A DNA stretch of 64,000 nt, taken from NCBI RefSeq assembly GCF_009905615.1, contig NZ_JAAAKW010000005.1, positions 62,001-126,000 of the forward strand, read 5' to 3'. Of the stretch, positions 53,670 through 63,148 are shown one piece after another. Under the pieces are notes generated by a model. That model did no database searches, had not been told where the DNA came from, and was given only the letters and a program-made list of their open reading frames with translations. Position 1 is the first letter of the stretch. Every line of letters starts with the position of its first letter. Source of the stretch: Pseudomonas sp. SLFW. GTDB taxonomy: Bacteria; Pseudomonadota; Gammaproteobacteria; Pseudomonadales; Pseudomonadaceae. The position numbers and the translations under genes are program-made.

Positions 53670-55610
53670 TCAGGTCACCTTGAAACGCTGCACCAGCGCC
53701 GTGAGTTCGATGCTCAGGCGCGAGAGCTCGGCACTCGCCTCCGTGGTCCTCAAGCTGTTTTCCACCGACTCGTCCGCGATGTCGCGCACCTGCACCAGAC
53801 GGCTGCTGATCTGTTTCGAGGCTTCGGTTTGCTGGTCCGCCGCGGCTGCAATGTTCAGGTTCATGCTGTGAATCGACGCCACCGAGCCACGGATTTCGCT
53901 CAGCACCTGTCCGGCGGCCCGGGCCAGTTCCACGCTGGAGTGGCTCATGCTTTCGCTTTGCGCCATCAGCGCCGTGGCGTCCCGTGCCCCGTTCTGCAAT
54001 GACAGGATGAGTTGCTCGATCTCTTGAGTGGATTGCTGCGTGCGCTGTGCGAGGCTGCGAACTTCATCGGCCACGACCGCAAACCCTCGTCCACTTTCGC
54101 CTGCACGTGCGGCTTCGATGGCCGCATTGAGGGCGAGCAGGTTGGTCTGGTCGGCGACTTCGCGAATGACGCCCAACACCCCGTCGATCTGTTCGCTGTC
54201 GTGGCGCAAGCGAGTCATGGCCGTGCTGCATTGCGTCACGTGGGTCAGCAACTGATCGAAGTGAAGCAAGGCCTGGGCGATGATCTGGTCGCCCTCGACA
54301 GTGCGTTGCTCCGTCACCTCGGTGGCGTGGGAGGTGTCTCGGGCGTTTTGCGCAACGTGCTGCGCGCTGGCGACCATGTCTGCGACCGCCACGGCCACTT
54401 GCGAGGTCTGCTCCCGTTGCTGTCCGGCGCCCACGTCGTTTTGCGTGGTGATGACGGACAGCGCTTTAGCGGCCGAGGTCAGGCGCTCGGCACCGCCGCC
54501 AATACGGCCGATGATTTGCCGGAGCTGTTCGGCCATGTCCTGCATGGCCGTCATCATCTGGCCGATCTCGTCTCGGTTGTCGGTGCTGAATTCGCTCGAC
54601 CCGAACTGGCCGGTCTTGCGCTCGCCGGTCACATCCCCCGACGCGATCTGACGGGCGAGCAGCAGGGCGCGGTTCAACGGCGGGATGATTTGTCGCGTGA
54701 TGAGCCAAGCGGCGCCCAGCCCCAACATCAGTGTCAGCGTGGCGGTGGTGAAGAGGAACCCTTGCGCGAAACGCACATCCGCCTGACGCCCCTCGACATG
54801 CTGGCGATAAAGGGTTTCGCCCAGGGTTTGCAATTCTTTCGCCTGTGCAAGCATCTGCGCCTTGGCTTGCAGGCTGGTTTGAATGTCCTGACGGAATTGC
54901 GCCACCTGATCCTGATACACCAGCACGGTGCTGAGGGCTTCTTCCAACAGTCGCTGGAGGTTTTCGTTCGGCAACTGCTCCCACAAGTCGTTGCCCTGCT
55001 GGCGAATGCTGTCAGCACTGGAGGACAGCATGCGGTGCGCGTCGTCTGTCGGGTTCTGCACGTAACTGTCGACCTGATCCTGCAACGTGGCAGTCAGTGA
55101 TTGCAGTGTCACGGCGGACTGAAGGGCGGCGCCAATGCGCACAGTGTCACCCGCCAGCGCGTCGAACAGTCCGCCGGTGACGTGCTCCAGTCGGCTTTTG
55201 ATCTTGCCGATCACCGGCGTCATCAGGTGTTGGGCGTCCTGAGCGTGACGACGGGCCGCGACGAATTGGTTGAACGTGTCCTGATAGTGACCGCGCACGG
55301 CCTTGATGCGCTGGACGGACGCCAGAGCGCGGTCACCGGAATCGCTCTGGACGCTGGCGACGATCTGGTCGAACCGTTCGATTTCCTGGTGAAAGGCTTC
55401 AACCGCCGACGCCTCCATGGCACGGTCGAAGTCATGCTCCTGAAGGCGAATCTTCGCGATCTGGCTGTCCAGGGAAATGCTGTCCACCAGCGACTGGCTG
55501 CGGGTGGCGAGTTGGTTGACGTTGTACAGCGCGCTCCAGGTCAGCAGCGCGGTCAACAGCAGTACCGCACCAAACCCGGCGATCAATTTGCCCCTGACCG
55601 ACGTCATCAT
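53670..55610 (-). CDS. methyl-accepting chemotaxis protein with long helical periplasmic domain
   Basis: A 646-residue chemoreceptor. The start [20 protein letters not shown] overlaps the preceding stop (CATGATG). TM1 is at ~8-28 and TM2 at ~285-305 ([19 protein letters not shown]). Between them ~255 residues are all helical, the size of an HBM-type sensor. A HAMP domain follows, then the signalling hairpin with the invariant tip [20 protein letters not shown]. It sits co-translationally behind a chlorite-dismutase-family gene. The ligand is unknown; organic acids are known for other HBM receptors. Confidence 0.93.
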   Translation of the reverse strand: MMTSVRGKLIAGFGAVLLLTALLTWSALYNVNQLATRSQSLVDSISLDSQIAKIRLQEHDFDRAMEASAVEAFHQEIERFDQIVASVQSDSGDRALASVQRIKAVRGHYQDTFNQFVAARRHAQDAQHLMTPVIGKIKSRLEHVTGGLFDALAGDTVRIGAALQSAVTLQSLTATLQDQVDSYVQNPTDDAHRMLSSSADSIRQQGNDLWEQLPNENLQRLLEEALSTVLVYQDQVAQFRQDIQTSLQAKAQMLAQAKELQTLGETLYRQHVEGRQADVRFAQGFLFTTATLTLMLGLGAAWLITRQIIPPLNRALLLARQIASGDVTGERKTGQFGSSEFSTDNRDEIGQMMTAMQDMAEQLRQIIGRIGGGAERLTSAAKALSVITTQNDVGAGQQREQTSQVAVAVADMVASAQHVAQNARDTSHATEVTEQRTVEGDQIIAQALLHFDQLLTHVTQCSTAMTRLRHDSEQIDGVLGVIREVADQTNLLALNAAIEAARAGESGRGFAVVADEVRSLAQRTQQSTQEIEQLILSLQNGARDATALMAQSESMSHSSVELARAAGQVLSEIRGSVASIHSMNLNIAAAADQQTEASKQISSRLVQVRDIADESVENSLRTTEASAELSRLSIELTALVQRFKVT

Positions 55611-56182
55611 GCCGGGCCTGCCTGCACCAGACGGATGTCCACTTCCCGGTCGACGAATTGCCATTCCACGGATTCGCGCAGGCGCGCCAGCAGATCGTCG
55701 AACGCGGCACTGTCCGCAGGGGCAAACTCGAACCAGGTGACGAAATCAAAGGGCTGAGCCATGGCAAGATCGCGGCAGTGGTACAGCCGGCGGGCGATGG
55801 CGGGGAGGTAGCGCATGCCGATGGCAATGTGGTTGGACTGCGTTTCGATGATCGCTCGGCGCTCGTCCTGGGTCAGCGCCCACCACGCAGGATTCTTGCG
55901 CAGCGCGATCAGGGCCGCGCAGGTGGCGGCGGGGCGCCCGAGATCGGGCTGGCGGGCAGCGAGCGCGGTTTTCTCATCGCGGGTCACGTAGCGCTCGTTG
56001 CTGGTAATGCCTTGCAGGTGCCAGACGGACACGCGTGGGGCCTCACCTGCGACGCCCGGCAGAACCGACACGCGCGCGGCATCTGGCAACGGCGCCCCCG
56101 TAAGGTTTGTCTGACGCTGAATCGGCCAGGACCCTTGTTCCCCGCCGATAAAACTGAACAGCCGTTGTGACGGTGCGCTCAT
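55607..56182 (-). CDS. chlorite dismutase-family (Cld-like) heme protein
   Basis: A 191-residue protein of the short Cld lineage. Recognised blocks are [52 protein letters not shown] (containing the expected proximal heme histidine) and [12 protein letters not shown]. The family splits chlorite to chloride and O2, or acts in heme metabolism (HemQ). Enzyme type cannot be fixed without locating the distal residue. The stop overlaps the start of the chemoreceptor gene, so the two are co-translated, an unusual pairing. Confidence 0.85.
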   Translation of the reverse strand: MSAPSQRLFSFIGGEQGSWPIQRQTNLTGAPLPDAARVSVLPGVAGEAPRVSVWHLQGITSNERYVTRDEKTALAARQPDLGRPAATCAALIALRKNPAWWALTQDERRAIIETQSNHIAIGMRYLPAIARRLYHCRDLAMAQPFDFVTWFEFAPADSAAFDDLLARLRESVEWQFVDREVDIRLVQAGPA

Positions 56183-56234
56183 CGCGAATACTCGAAAAAG
56201 ACTGCACGGCTCGGGTGCAGCGTGTGGATGAACA

Positions 56235-57137
56235 TCAGGCGGCCACCGACGGTGTGAGCCGTTGGGCGAGGTGTTGGATCAACGCCTGATCGGGGACCGG
56301 TTTCAACTGGTCAGCCGTGCCTTTTTTGCCGGTGCCACGCACCCTGAGCAGGTTCCCCTGATCGGGCCGGTAGAGTTCGTAACCCATTTCGCAGGCCGGG
56401 CAGAACACCAGATCGCCTGCGCCATGGGTGCGCGACACGACGACCGTGGGTCCGCAGTTCTCGCAGCGCCTGAGCGGAATGCCGGCATCGGTATGGCCCA
56501 AAATGTGCTGCAACCCGCCTTCACGCCCCAGGCTGACGAATAAATGCGCATAGGCCTCGTGAAACTGGCTGCCTGCGCTGTCCTCGACGATCTTCAATGC
56601 GTCATCGAGCGGCATGCCCTTGCGATAGGGCCGGTCGCTGGTCATTGCGTCGAAGGCATCGCAAATGCCGGTGATGGCGGCCATTCGCGGAATCTGGTCG
56701 CCGCTCAGTCCTCGCGGATAGCCCCGTCCGTTGGGCATTTCGTGGTGGGACCAGACCGCATCCATTACCAGCCCGGCCAGCGGGTGGGTGTCCAGTAAAC
56801 GTTTGCCGATCTCGGGATGGGTCTTGATGACGTCGTATTCGTTCTCCTCAAGCCGACCCGCCTTGCGCAGCACCGCATCGGGAATGCCGATCTTGCCCAG
56901 GTCATGAACAAAACCTCCCAGCGCGATCAATTGCACCTCGGTCGCGGGCAGACCGGCTTTATCTGCCAGCAGCGCGCAATACTGAGAAACCCGCCACAAA
57001 TGCCCGCCGGTGTAGGGGTCCCGTGCTTCCACCAACCAGGCCATCGACAACAGGCTCGCCAACAATGGCGTGTCGGCGGAGGGCGATGGGGGCACTGGCG
57101 TTCCCAGCCAGTCGTTCAACCTTTGCATCAGTTTCAT
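56235..57137 (-). CDS. HD-GYP domain protein with C-terminal zinc-ribbon-like segment
   Basis: A 300-residue protein. The HD-GYP core (about residues 25-205) has GGHLWRVSQY, FVHDLGKIGIP (the HD pair), WSHHEMPNGRGYP (the GYP motif reads RGYP) and AMTSDRPYRKGMP. These are the metal ligands and signature of c-di-GMP phosphodiesterases. The last ~80 residues contain CENC and CPAC, a possible zinc ribbon. It lies 52 bp upstream of the Cld-like gene in the same direction, suggesting a three-gene unit linking c-di-GMP, heme sensing and taxis. Confidence 0.9.
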   Translation of the reverse strand: MKLMQRLNDWLGTPVPPSPSADTPLLASLLSMAWLVEARDPYTGGHLWRVSQYCALLADKAGLPATEVQLIALGGFVHDLGKIGIPDAVLRKAGRLEENEYDVIKTHPEIGKRLLDTHPLAGLVMDAVWSHHEMPNGRGYPRGLSGDQIPRMAAITGICDAFDAMTSDRPYRKGMPLDDALKIVEDSAGSQFHEAYAHLFVSLGREGGLQHILGHTDAGIPLRRCENCGPTVVVSRTHGAGDLVFCPACEMGYELYRPDQGNLLRVRGTGKKGTADQLKPVPDQALIQHLAQRLTPSVAA

Positions 57138-57445
57138 GGGGTATCGGCTTCCGAAGGAGGAGTGAGCACGGCTGGCTTTGTGCCGCTATGCCACCCATTT
57201 CGTTGGCGAAGAGCGTTTGGTTACAGGCCTTTGAAATATTTTTTGGGGGCGGCGTGGAGGTGGCAATTTTGGTGAGTCGGCTGTGGCACAGGCTGAGCAA
57301 GCTCATCGGAGCCTGTGCATTTTTTATCAGCCGTTGAGACCAGATGGTGAATTTTTAAGTGCCTTCGGCGAACCTAAGATCGACTCCCCTGTTTGAATAC
57401 GGCTGTTCTGCAATGACCCGCCGATCTTTTTTGGAGAGTAGAACC
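57138..57445. other. intergenic region with an orphan plus-strand terminator
   Basis: No gene is convincing. The region carries the HD-GYP promoter on one side and the SDR leader on the other. Between them is a plus-strand terminator that does not follow any plus-strand gene. Confidence 0.5.
57286..57325 (+). terminator. orphan rho-independent terminator
   Basis: GCACAGGCT and AGCCTGTGC (9-bp perfect stem, 15-base loop) are followed by ATTTTTT on the plus strand. The upstream gene runs in the opposite direction, so this would end a non-coding transcript, or attenuate the SDR leader. Confidence 0.65.
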
Positions 57446-58161
57446 ATGAGCAATTCGCAAAAAAAGTCGCCATCGTCACCGGCGCATCCCAAGGTCTTGG
57501 CGCCGCAATCGTCGCGGGCTATCGCAATGCCGGTTTTGCCGTGACCGCGAATTCCCGGAACATCAAGCCATCGTCGGACACCGGCGTTATCGCCGTGCCG
57601 GGTGACATCGCCAGCCGCGAAACGGCGCAGAAGCTGATCGACACCGCCATTGAGCGTTTCGGTCGCGTCGACACGCTGATCAACAATGCCGGCATCTTTA
57701 TCGGTAAGCCGTTCACGGAATACACCGCCGATGACCTGGCCCGCATGCTGCAAACCAATATTCACGGCTTCTTCAACATTACCCAGCTCGCCATCCCGGA
57801 AATGCTGAAGCACAAGAACGGCCACATCGTTCAAATCACGACCACCTTGGTCAACCAGGCGTTGACCGATATTCCAGCGGGCCTGGCACTGATCACAAAA
57901 GGGGGCCTGGACGCGGTCACTCGCGGTCTGGCCATCGAATACGTGACCCGGGGCATCCGCGTGAATTCCGTGGCACCCGGCATCATCAAGACGCCAATGC
58001 ACGGTCCGGAAAATCATGAGTTCCTGGGCAAGCTGCACCCAATGGGCCGTATGGGCGAAGAGCAGGAAATCGTTGACGCCGTGATGTACCTGGAGAACGG
58101 CGCGTTCGTCACCGGCGAGCGCCTGAACGTCGACGGCGGCCAGCACGCCGGTCGCTGGTAA
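57446..58161 (+). CDS. SDR-family protein requiring a -1 frameshift at A-AAA-AAG (or frameshifted pseudogene)
   Basis: ATG 57446 has a good GGAGAG site and starts MSNSQKK. In that frame the SDR sequence is lost. In the -1 frame from base 57466 it continues VAIVTGASQGLGAAIVAGYR, then NNAGIFIGK and an intact C-terminus to 58161. The joint is seven A followed by G, including the heptamer A-AAA-AAG (57460-57466), an efficient -1 slippery site in dnaX. A hairpin-forming segment lies at 57480-57505. Alternatives are a one-base deletion or a sequencing error. As in the paralogue at 1163, the active-site tyrosine is replaced by alanine (LALITKGG). Confidence 0.7.
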
Positions 58162-58409
58162 TCGACGGCTTGTCGACGCGGGTCGTGGATGACGCGGCGC
58201 CGCTCTGAATGCGCGGCTCGTAGCACGGCGTTTGGTGTCGCACTTGAGAGCGAGTCAGGGTGGTTTCGGAATGAAGGGCGGGGCGGGAACTCGCGGCCTC
58301 GCCTGATTTCGAAAGGGCCACACCCGGTTGTCATTCCGGGCCCAGGCCTCACGTCTTAACGCTGTCTTAACCAGCGGGTGGAAGCCTGCCTTTTTTCAGA
58401 GGGCTTTTC

Positions 58410-59432
58410 ATGTTGCGATCAGAACTCTCGCGCCTGGCGCTCGCCTGTGCGTTCATTTTCACGGCGTCCACCGCCGCTGCGGCCGATGCTTCCACGTCCC
58501 GCTACGGGGAAAATCTGGAAGGCTTCAAATACCCTTATCCGTTGCATTATTTCGCCTTCGAATCCCAAGGCACCCAGCTGCAAATGGGCTACATGGACGT
58601 GCCGCCCACAGCGAACGCCAACGGTCGAACGGCGGTGTTGATGCACGGCAAGAATTTTTGCGGCGCCACCTGGGAAGACAGCATCAAATCCCTGAGCGCT
58701 GCCGGATACCGCGTGGTCGTGCCCGACCAGATCGGCTTTTGCACCTCGACCAAACCGGATCACTATCAATACAGTTTCCATCAGCTGGCGGACAACACCC
58801 ATGGGTTGCTGGCCAGCCTCGGCATCAAGAACGCTGACATCATCGGTCACTCTACGGGCGGCATGCTTGCCGCTCGCTACGCGCTGAGCTACCCCGAGCA
58901 GACCGCTAAACTCGTCATGGTCAACCCTATCGGCCTGGAAGACTGGAAAGCGAAAGGGGTGCCGTGGCGCAGCGTCGATCAGTGGTATCAGCGTGAACTG
59001 AAGCTTAATGCCGACGGCATTCGCAAATACGAGCAGGCGACCTATTACGCTGGCCACTGGAAGCCGGAATACGAGCGTTGGGTGGACATGCTCGCGGGGC
59101 TGAACGCGGGTGCCGGGCATCAGAAAGTGGCGTGGAACTCCGCGCTGATCTACGACATGATTTTCACCCAGCCGGTCGTTTACGAATTGCCCAGCCTCAA
59201 GGTGCCCACGGTATTGCTGATCGGCGATGCCGACACCACGGCGATTGGCAGCGACATTGCGCCACCCGAGGTGAAAGCCCGGATCGGGCATTACAACGTC
59301 CTGGGCAAAGAAACCGCCAAGCTCATCCCGGGCGCCAGGCTGGTGGAGTTCCCTGAGAAAGGACACGCGCCACAAATGGAAGATCCGGTGCTGTTCAACA
59401 AGACGCTGCTCACCGAGCTGGACCGCAACTGA
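58410..59432 (+). CDS. exported alpha/beta hydrolase
   Basis: A 340-residue protein with AGAGGG before the ATG. The signal peptide MLRSELSRLALACAFIFTAS ends near AAA-ADA. The alpha/beta hydrolase fold shows the oxyanion motif MHGKNFCGATW, the nucleophile elbow GHSTGGMLAARYAL (Ser), a late GDADTTAIG for the acid and EKGHAPQMEDP for the histidine. The triad is thus complete. Likely a periplasmic or secreted esterase or haloalkane/epoxide-type hydrolase. It lies 248 bp after the SDR gene with its own terminator. Confidence 0.9.
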   Translation: MLRSELSRLALACAFIFTASTAAAADASTSRYGENLEGFKYPYPLHYFAFESQGTQLQMGYMDVPPTANANGRTAVLMHGKNFCGATWEDSIKSLSAAGYRVVVPDQIGFCTSTKPDHYQYSFHQLADNTHGLLASLGIKNADIIGHSTGGMLAARYALSYPEQTAKLVMVNPIGLEDWKAKGVPWRSVDQWYQRELKLNADGIRKYEQATYYAGHWKPEYERWVDMLAGLNAGAGHQKVAWNSALIYDMIFTQPVVYELPSLKVPTVLLIGDADTTAIGSDIAPPEVKARIGHYNVLGKETAKLIPGARLVEFPEKGHAPQMEDPVLFNKTLLTELDRN

Positions 59433-59447
59433 TAGCGTGAGGTGCGT

Positions 59448-59483
59448 AAAGGGAAGCCGCTGTCTGGGGTGCTTCCCTTTTTT
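59448..59483 (+). terminator. rho-independent terminator after the hydrolase gene
   Basis: AAAGGGAAGC and GCTTCCCTTT form a 10-bp stem followed by TTT. It sits between convergent genes. Confidence 0.9.
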
Positions 59484-59507
59484 GTATTCGGTTCTCAGCG
59501 CTCACCG

Positions 59508-62500
59508 CTAGGATTGGCGGTGCTGAAGCAATGCGCGTTCGAGCCTCATCAGTGCGCCTCTCAATGCCTGTGCGTGATCCTTCAGCGTGATCGGCGGGCT
59601 TTCATCGTCACAGGCGTGTTCAAGCTGGTCACAGAGAGCAATGACCTCACTGGCGCTGATGATCCGCGCGGCGCCTTTGATCTTGTGTGCGATGTCGCGC
59701 ATCTCCTGGCGATTGCCCCGTGTGCTCACGTCGTTCAGCTCTTGGGCATCGTCACGACAGCTGCTGATCAACTGTTTGATCAGGTGTTCGATCATCGTCG
59801 GACGATCGCCGGTCAGCGCCAGGATACTGCCCATGTCGAACGGTGGATTTTCGGTCTTGAGCCCCCGGTAGCGCTGCCCGACCCCGATTCGTGACAGCCG
59901 ATCATTGAGCGCGGTGAGGCTGATCGGCTTGAACAGGCAATCGTCCATGCCGGCCTCGCGGCAGCGCAGGATTTCCTCGGGTTGTGCATTGGCGGTGAAG
60001 CCGAGAGTGGTGCACGGTTGCTGACCACCCTCACGTTCGTGGGTGCGGATTGCCCGTGTCAGGTCGTACCCATTCATGACGGGCATGTTGCAATCGACGA
60101 TCACCAGATCGAAGTGTCGGGCCAACCAATGCTCCAACCCTTGGGCCCCCTGTTCGGCCACCTCGCAACGATGCCCCAGGAACTCCAGTTGCTGGCAGAG
60201 CAACAGGCGGTTGGCGGGATGATCGTCGACCACCAGAATGTCCAGCGTCGCGGTGTCATGCTCGCTGTTCTCCTTGACCACGGGAAGGTTGGCCAGCGGG
60301 TCGAGAGGCGTCAGGTCGAACATCATGTGCACGCGGGTGCCCTGGCCGGGCTCACTGTCGAGGGTCAGGGTGCCGCCCATCATTTCGCACAGACTGCGAC
60401 AGATGACCAGTCCCAGCCCGGCGCCGGTTCGGGCCAATTGCCCGCTGTTGTCGGCCTGAGCGAAGGGCGCGAACAGCCGGGCCTGATCCTCCCGTGTAAT
60501 GCCGATGCCGCTGTCCTGGATGACCACGTGCAGGCGAACCTGTTGCTCGGTGGCGGAGTCCTCGGCTTGCAGGCTGATGCGGACCTGACCCTGCTGGGTG
60601 AACTTGATCGCGTTGCTGATGAGGTTGGAAAGAATCTGCTTGAAGCGCAGGGGATCGATGAGCACATCGATGTTGATGCGGCTGTCCAGGTCCAGTTGCA
60701 GCGACAGGCTTTTTTGCCGCGCAAGGCCGTCGAAAACCCGGACCACCGATTCTACCAACTGCCGAAGATTCGCCCGCTCAGGGCTGAGGGTCAGGCGGCC
60801 CGATTCAATGCGCGCAATGTCGAGAATGTCGCCGATCAGTTCCAGCAGGTCCTTGGCGGAGCTGTACGCCACTTCAATGGCAGGACGGTCGAGCTGACCC
60901 TGGTCCGCACGTTTGAGGGCCAGTTCGAGCATGCCAATGACAGCGTTCATCGGTGTCCGGATTTCATGGCTCATGGTCGCCAGAAAAGTACTCTTGGCGC
61001 GGTTCGCGTCGTCAGCCTGTTGTTTGGCGGTTTGCAGTTCCTCGATCAATTGGCGGCGTTCGCTGATGTCGATCCAGCCACCGATAATGCCTTGTACCTT
61101 GCCGAGGGAATCCCGGAACGGAAGAATCCAGTGGTAGATGGTTAATGAGCGATCACCGATGTGCAGCGAACGGTCGAGGATCAGCGGCGTGTCGTTCTGC
61201 ATGACCTGTTGATAGTCGGCAACGTACTGCCGGGCTTCCTGGGCATCGCTCAGCACCCCGTCGAGGATGCTCTTGCCGATCACGTCTTCGCGGTTAGCCG
61301 AAAAGGCGGTCAGGTAGCTGTCGTTGCACAGTTGCAGCAACCCGGCACTGTCGCGCACGTAGATGGGGTGGGGCGTGCCGTTGACCAGCGCGCTCATGAA
61401 TTCGAACTGGTCACCCAGCGCACGTTCGGCACGTACGCGCTGCTTGATCTGACGCCGCATCCAGGCGTTCCAGGCCAGCAAGCCGAGCAGCAACAGGCCC
61501 GCACCGATGACGATCTGGTAAATCAGCAGTTGATAGTCCTGCCAGGCGCCACCCCCTGAAGGGACATACGTGCGCCAGCGGTTGTTTATCACCGCCAGGT
61601 CTTCCGGCGCAATGCTCGACAGCGCCTTGTCGATGATGCCGCTCAGTTCCGGGGCGTTGCGCGACGTTGCCATGGCGATGCGCGCCGGGTCACGGCCCAC
61701 CGTCACCCGCATTTGCAAGGCATCGCTCAGCCCCCGCGATGAGATGAAATAATTGGCGCTGAACAACGACGTGATAGCCCCTTCCACGCGACCATGGGCC
61801 AGCATGTCGAGCGCCTGGGCGGGATTGTCGACTTCCACGGGATAAATGCGCGGGTACGCTTGCTGGAGGTATTCCATCACCGGGCTGCCGAGGGTGAGGG
61901 CAATGCGTTTGTCTTCCAGTTGATCGAGATTGGAAGGACTGGACGTTTCCTTGCGGGTCACCAGCACAAAGGCGTTGTCCATGTAGGGGCGACTGAAGTT
62001 GAAGCGGTTTTCGCGTTCGTCGCTGGGCACCATGGCGCCGATAAGGTCGGCCTGCCCTTGGGTCAGCCGGTTCATCATGTCGCGCATGCTCGGCGCGTGA
62101 CTGACTTCGAAGCGCAGCCCGGTGCGCAGCTTGACAAGGTCCAGCAGGTCCGCCGTCAGGCCGCGAAAGTTACCGTTGACGTCGAAAAAAGTCAGCGGCG
62201 CGTAAGCATCGTTGATCACCACCCGAACCGTTGGATGCTGGGCGATCCAGCGTTCCTCGCGTAGGGTCAGTTGCAGTTTCTGGTCAGTGAGCAGCAGGTC
62301 GGCGCCTGCACCCCAGCGTTTGGAAATGGCGATGCGCTCCTCGATGGGAATGCCCTTGAGGACCAGGTTGACGATCTCCAGCAGCGCTGTGTTGTCGCCC
62401 TTGACGGCAAAGCTGAACCCGTTGGGCTCGTGCTTGCCAAAGTTGGCCATCTGAACGTTGTTGAGGTAACCCTTGTTGATGACGTAGTGGGTTGAAATGG

Positions 62501-63140
62501 CGTCGCCCAGAAAGACGTCGGCCTGATTGAACGCGACCGCATTGATCGCGCTCTGGAATGAAGGGAAAGTCTGTAAGCTCGCCTTGGGGTAAAGCGCGCT
62601 GATTTCGTCCGGGGGCAAGTAGTGATAGACCATGCTCAGGCGCAGGCCATTGAGACCATCGGTCAGACTCCGGTTCTCACCCGTACGCGTCACCAGTACC
62701 GGCTGGTCAACGGCGTACGGAGACGAAAGTTTGAGTTCGGACCCTGCGGCCTCGTAACCGTTGGCGCTGCCCAGCAGGTCGATTTCCCCGCTGAGCAGTG
62801 CGTCGATGGCCGCGTTCCTTGAGTCATAGCGCAGGACCCTGATGGGCAGGTCCAATGCCCGCCCCAGAATACCCGCGTAGTCGGCGGTGAAACCTTCGTA
62901 GTCACGGCCGGTGAGGGTCATGTCGAAAGGGGGGTAGTCCGGAGCGGAAGTGCCCAGGACCAGCTCGCGCTTGTTGCGCACCCACTGCCACTGCGTCCGG
63001 TCCAGCGTCACATCCATGTGCGCCGGGTTGGCACGGCTGAGCAGGGTATAGCGTTCGGCCGCAGCCGATCCGGCATGAATACCCATGCTCAGGCATGCCA
63101 ACACGCATGCTATCCAATAGTCCTTCAACCCCTTAGACAT
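59508..63140 (-). CDS. BvgS/EvgS-like unorthodox hybrid sensor kinase
   Basis: A ~1210-residue protein. ATG 63140 has GAGAG upstream. A GTG at 63152 overlapping the regulator stop is an alternative. Order: signal peptide; two tandem periplasmic Venus-flytrap domains (~55-280, ~300-525); one TM helix (~537-558, LLIYQIVIGAGLLLLGLLAW); PAS (~580-690); HisKA with ATMSHEIRTPMN (His ~725); HATPase (N box NLISNAIKFT, G boxes); receiver with VIVDCNMPVMNG (Asp ~1018); Hpt with AHKIKGAARI (His ~1152). This is the BvgS/EvgS/RocS1 architecture, a four-step phosphorelay. It overlaps or abuts the response regulator gene. Confidence 0.93.
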   Translation of the reverse strand: MSKGLKDYWIACVLACLSMGIHAGSAAAERYTLLSRANPAHMDVTLDRTQWQWVRNKRELVLGTSAPDYPPFDMTLTGRDYEGFTADYAGILGRALDLPIRVLRYDSRNAAIDALLSGEIDLLGSANGYEAAGSELKLSSPYAVDQPVLVTRTGENRSLTDGLNGLRLSMVYHYLPPDEISALYPKASLQTFPSFQSAINAVAFNQADVFLGDAISTHYVINKGYLNNVQMANFGKHEPNGFSFAVKGDNTALLEIVNLVLKGIPIEERIAISKRWGAGADLLLTDQKLQLTLREERWIAQHPTVRVVINDAYAPLTFFDVNGNFRGLTADLLDLVKLRTGLRFEVSHAPSMRDMMNRLTQGQADLIGAMVPSDERENRFNFSRPYMDNAFVLVTRKETSSPSNLDQLEDKRIALTLGSPVMEYLQQAYPRIYPVEVDNPAQALDMLAHGRVEGAITSLFSANYFISSRGLSDALQMRVTVGRDPARIAMATSRNAPELSGIIDKALSSIAPEDLAVINNRWRTYVPSGGGAWQDYQLLIYQIVIGAGLLLLGLLAWNAWMRRQIKQRVRAERALGDQFEFMSALVNGTPHPIYVRDSAGLLQLCNDSYLTAFSANREDVIGKSILDGVLSDAQEARQYVADYQQVMQNDTPLILDRSLHIGDRSLTIYHWILPFRDSLGKVQGIIGGWIDISERRQLIEELQTAKQQADDANRAKSTFLATMSHEIRTPMNAVIGMLELALKRADQGQLDRPAIEVAYSSAKDLLELIGDILDIARIESGRLTLSPERANLRQLVESVVRVFDGLARQKSLSLQLDLDSRINIDVLIDPLRFKQILSNLISNAIKFTQQGQVRISLQAEDSATEQQVRLHVVIQDSGIGITREDQARLFAPFAQADNSGQLARTGAGLGLVICRSLCEMMGGTLTLDSEPGQGTRVHMMFDLTPLDPLANLPVVKENSEHDTATLDILVVDDHPANRLLLCQQLEFLGHRCEVAEQGAQGLEHWLARHFDLVIVDCNMPVMNGYDLTRAIRTHEREGGQQPCTTLGFTANAQPEEILRCREAGMDDCLFKPISLTALNDRLSRIGVGQRYRGLKTENPPFDMGSILALTGDRPTMIEHLIKQLISSCRDDAQELNDVSTRGNRQEMRDIAHKIKGAARIISASEVIALCDQLEHACDDESPPITLKDHAQALRGALMRLERALLQHRQS

Positions 63141-63148
63141 CCTATCTC

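Noticed and set aside
59508..63140. Several 90-390-codon plus-strand frames opposite the hybrid kinase
   Set aside because: They are antisense shadows of a high-GC gene whose minus-strand product has full domain support.
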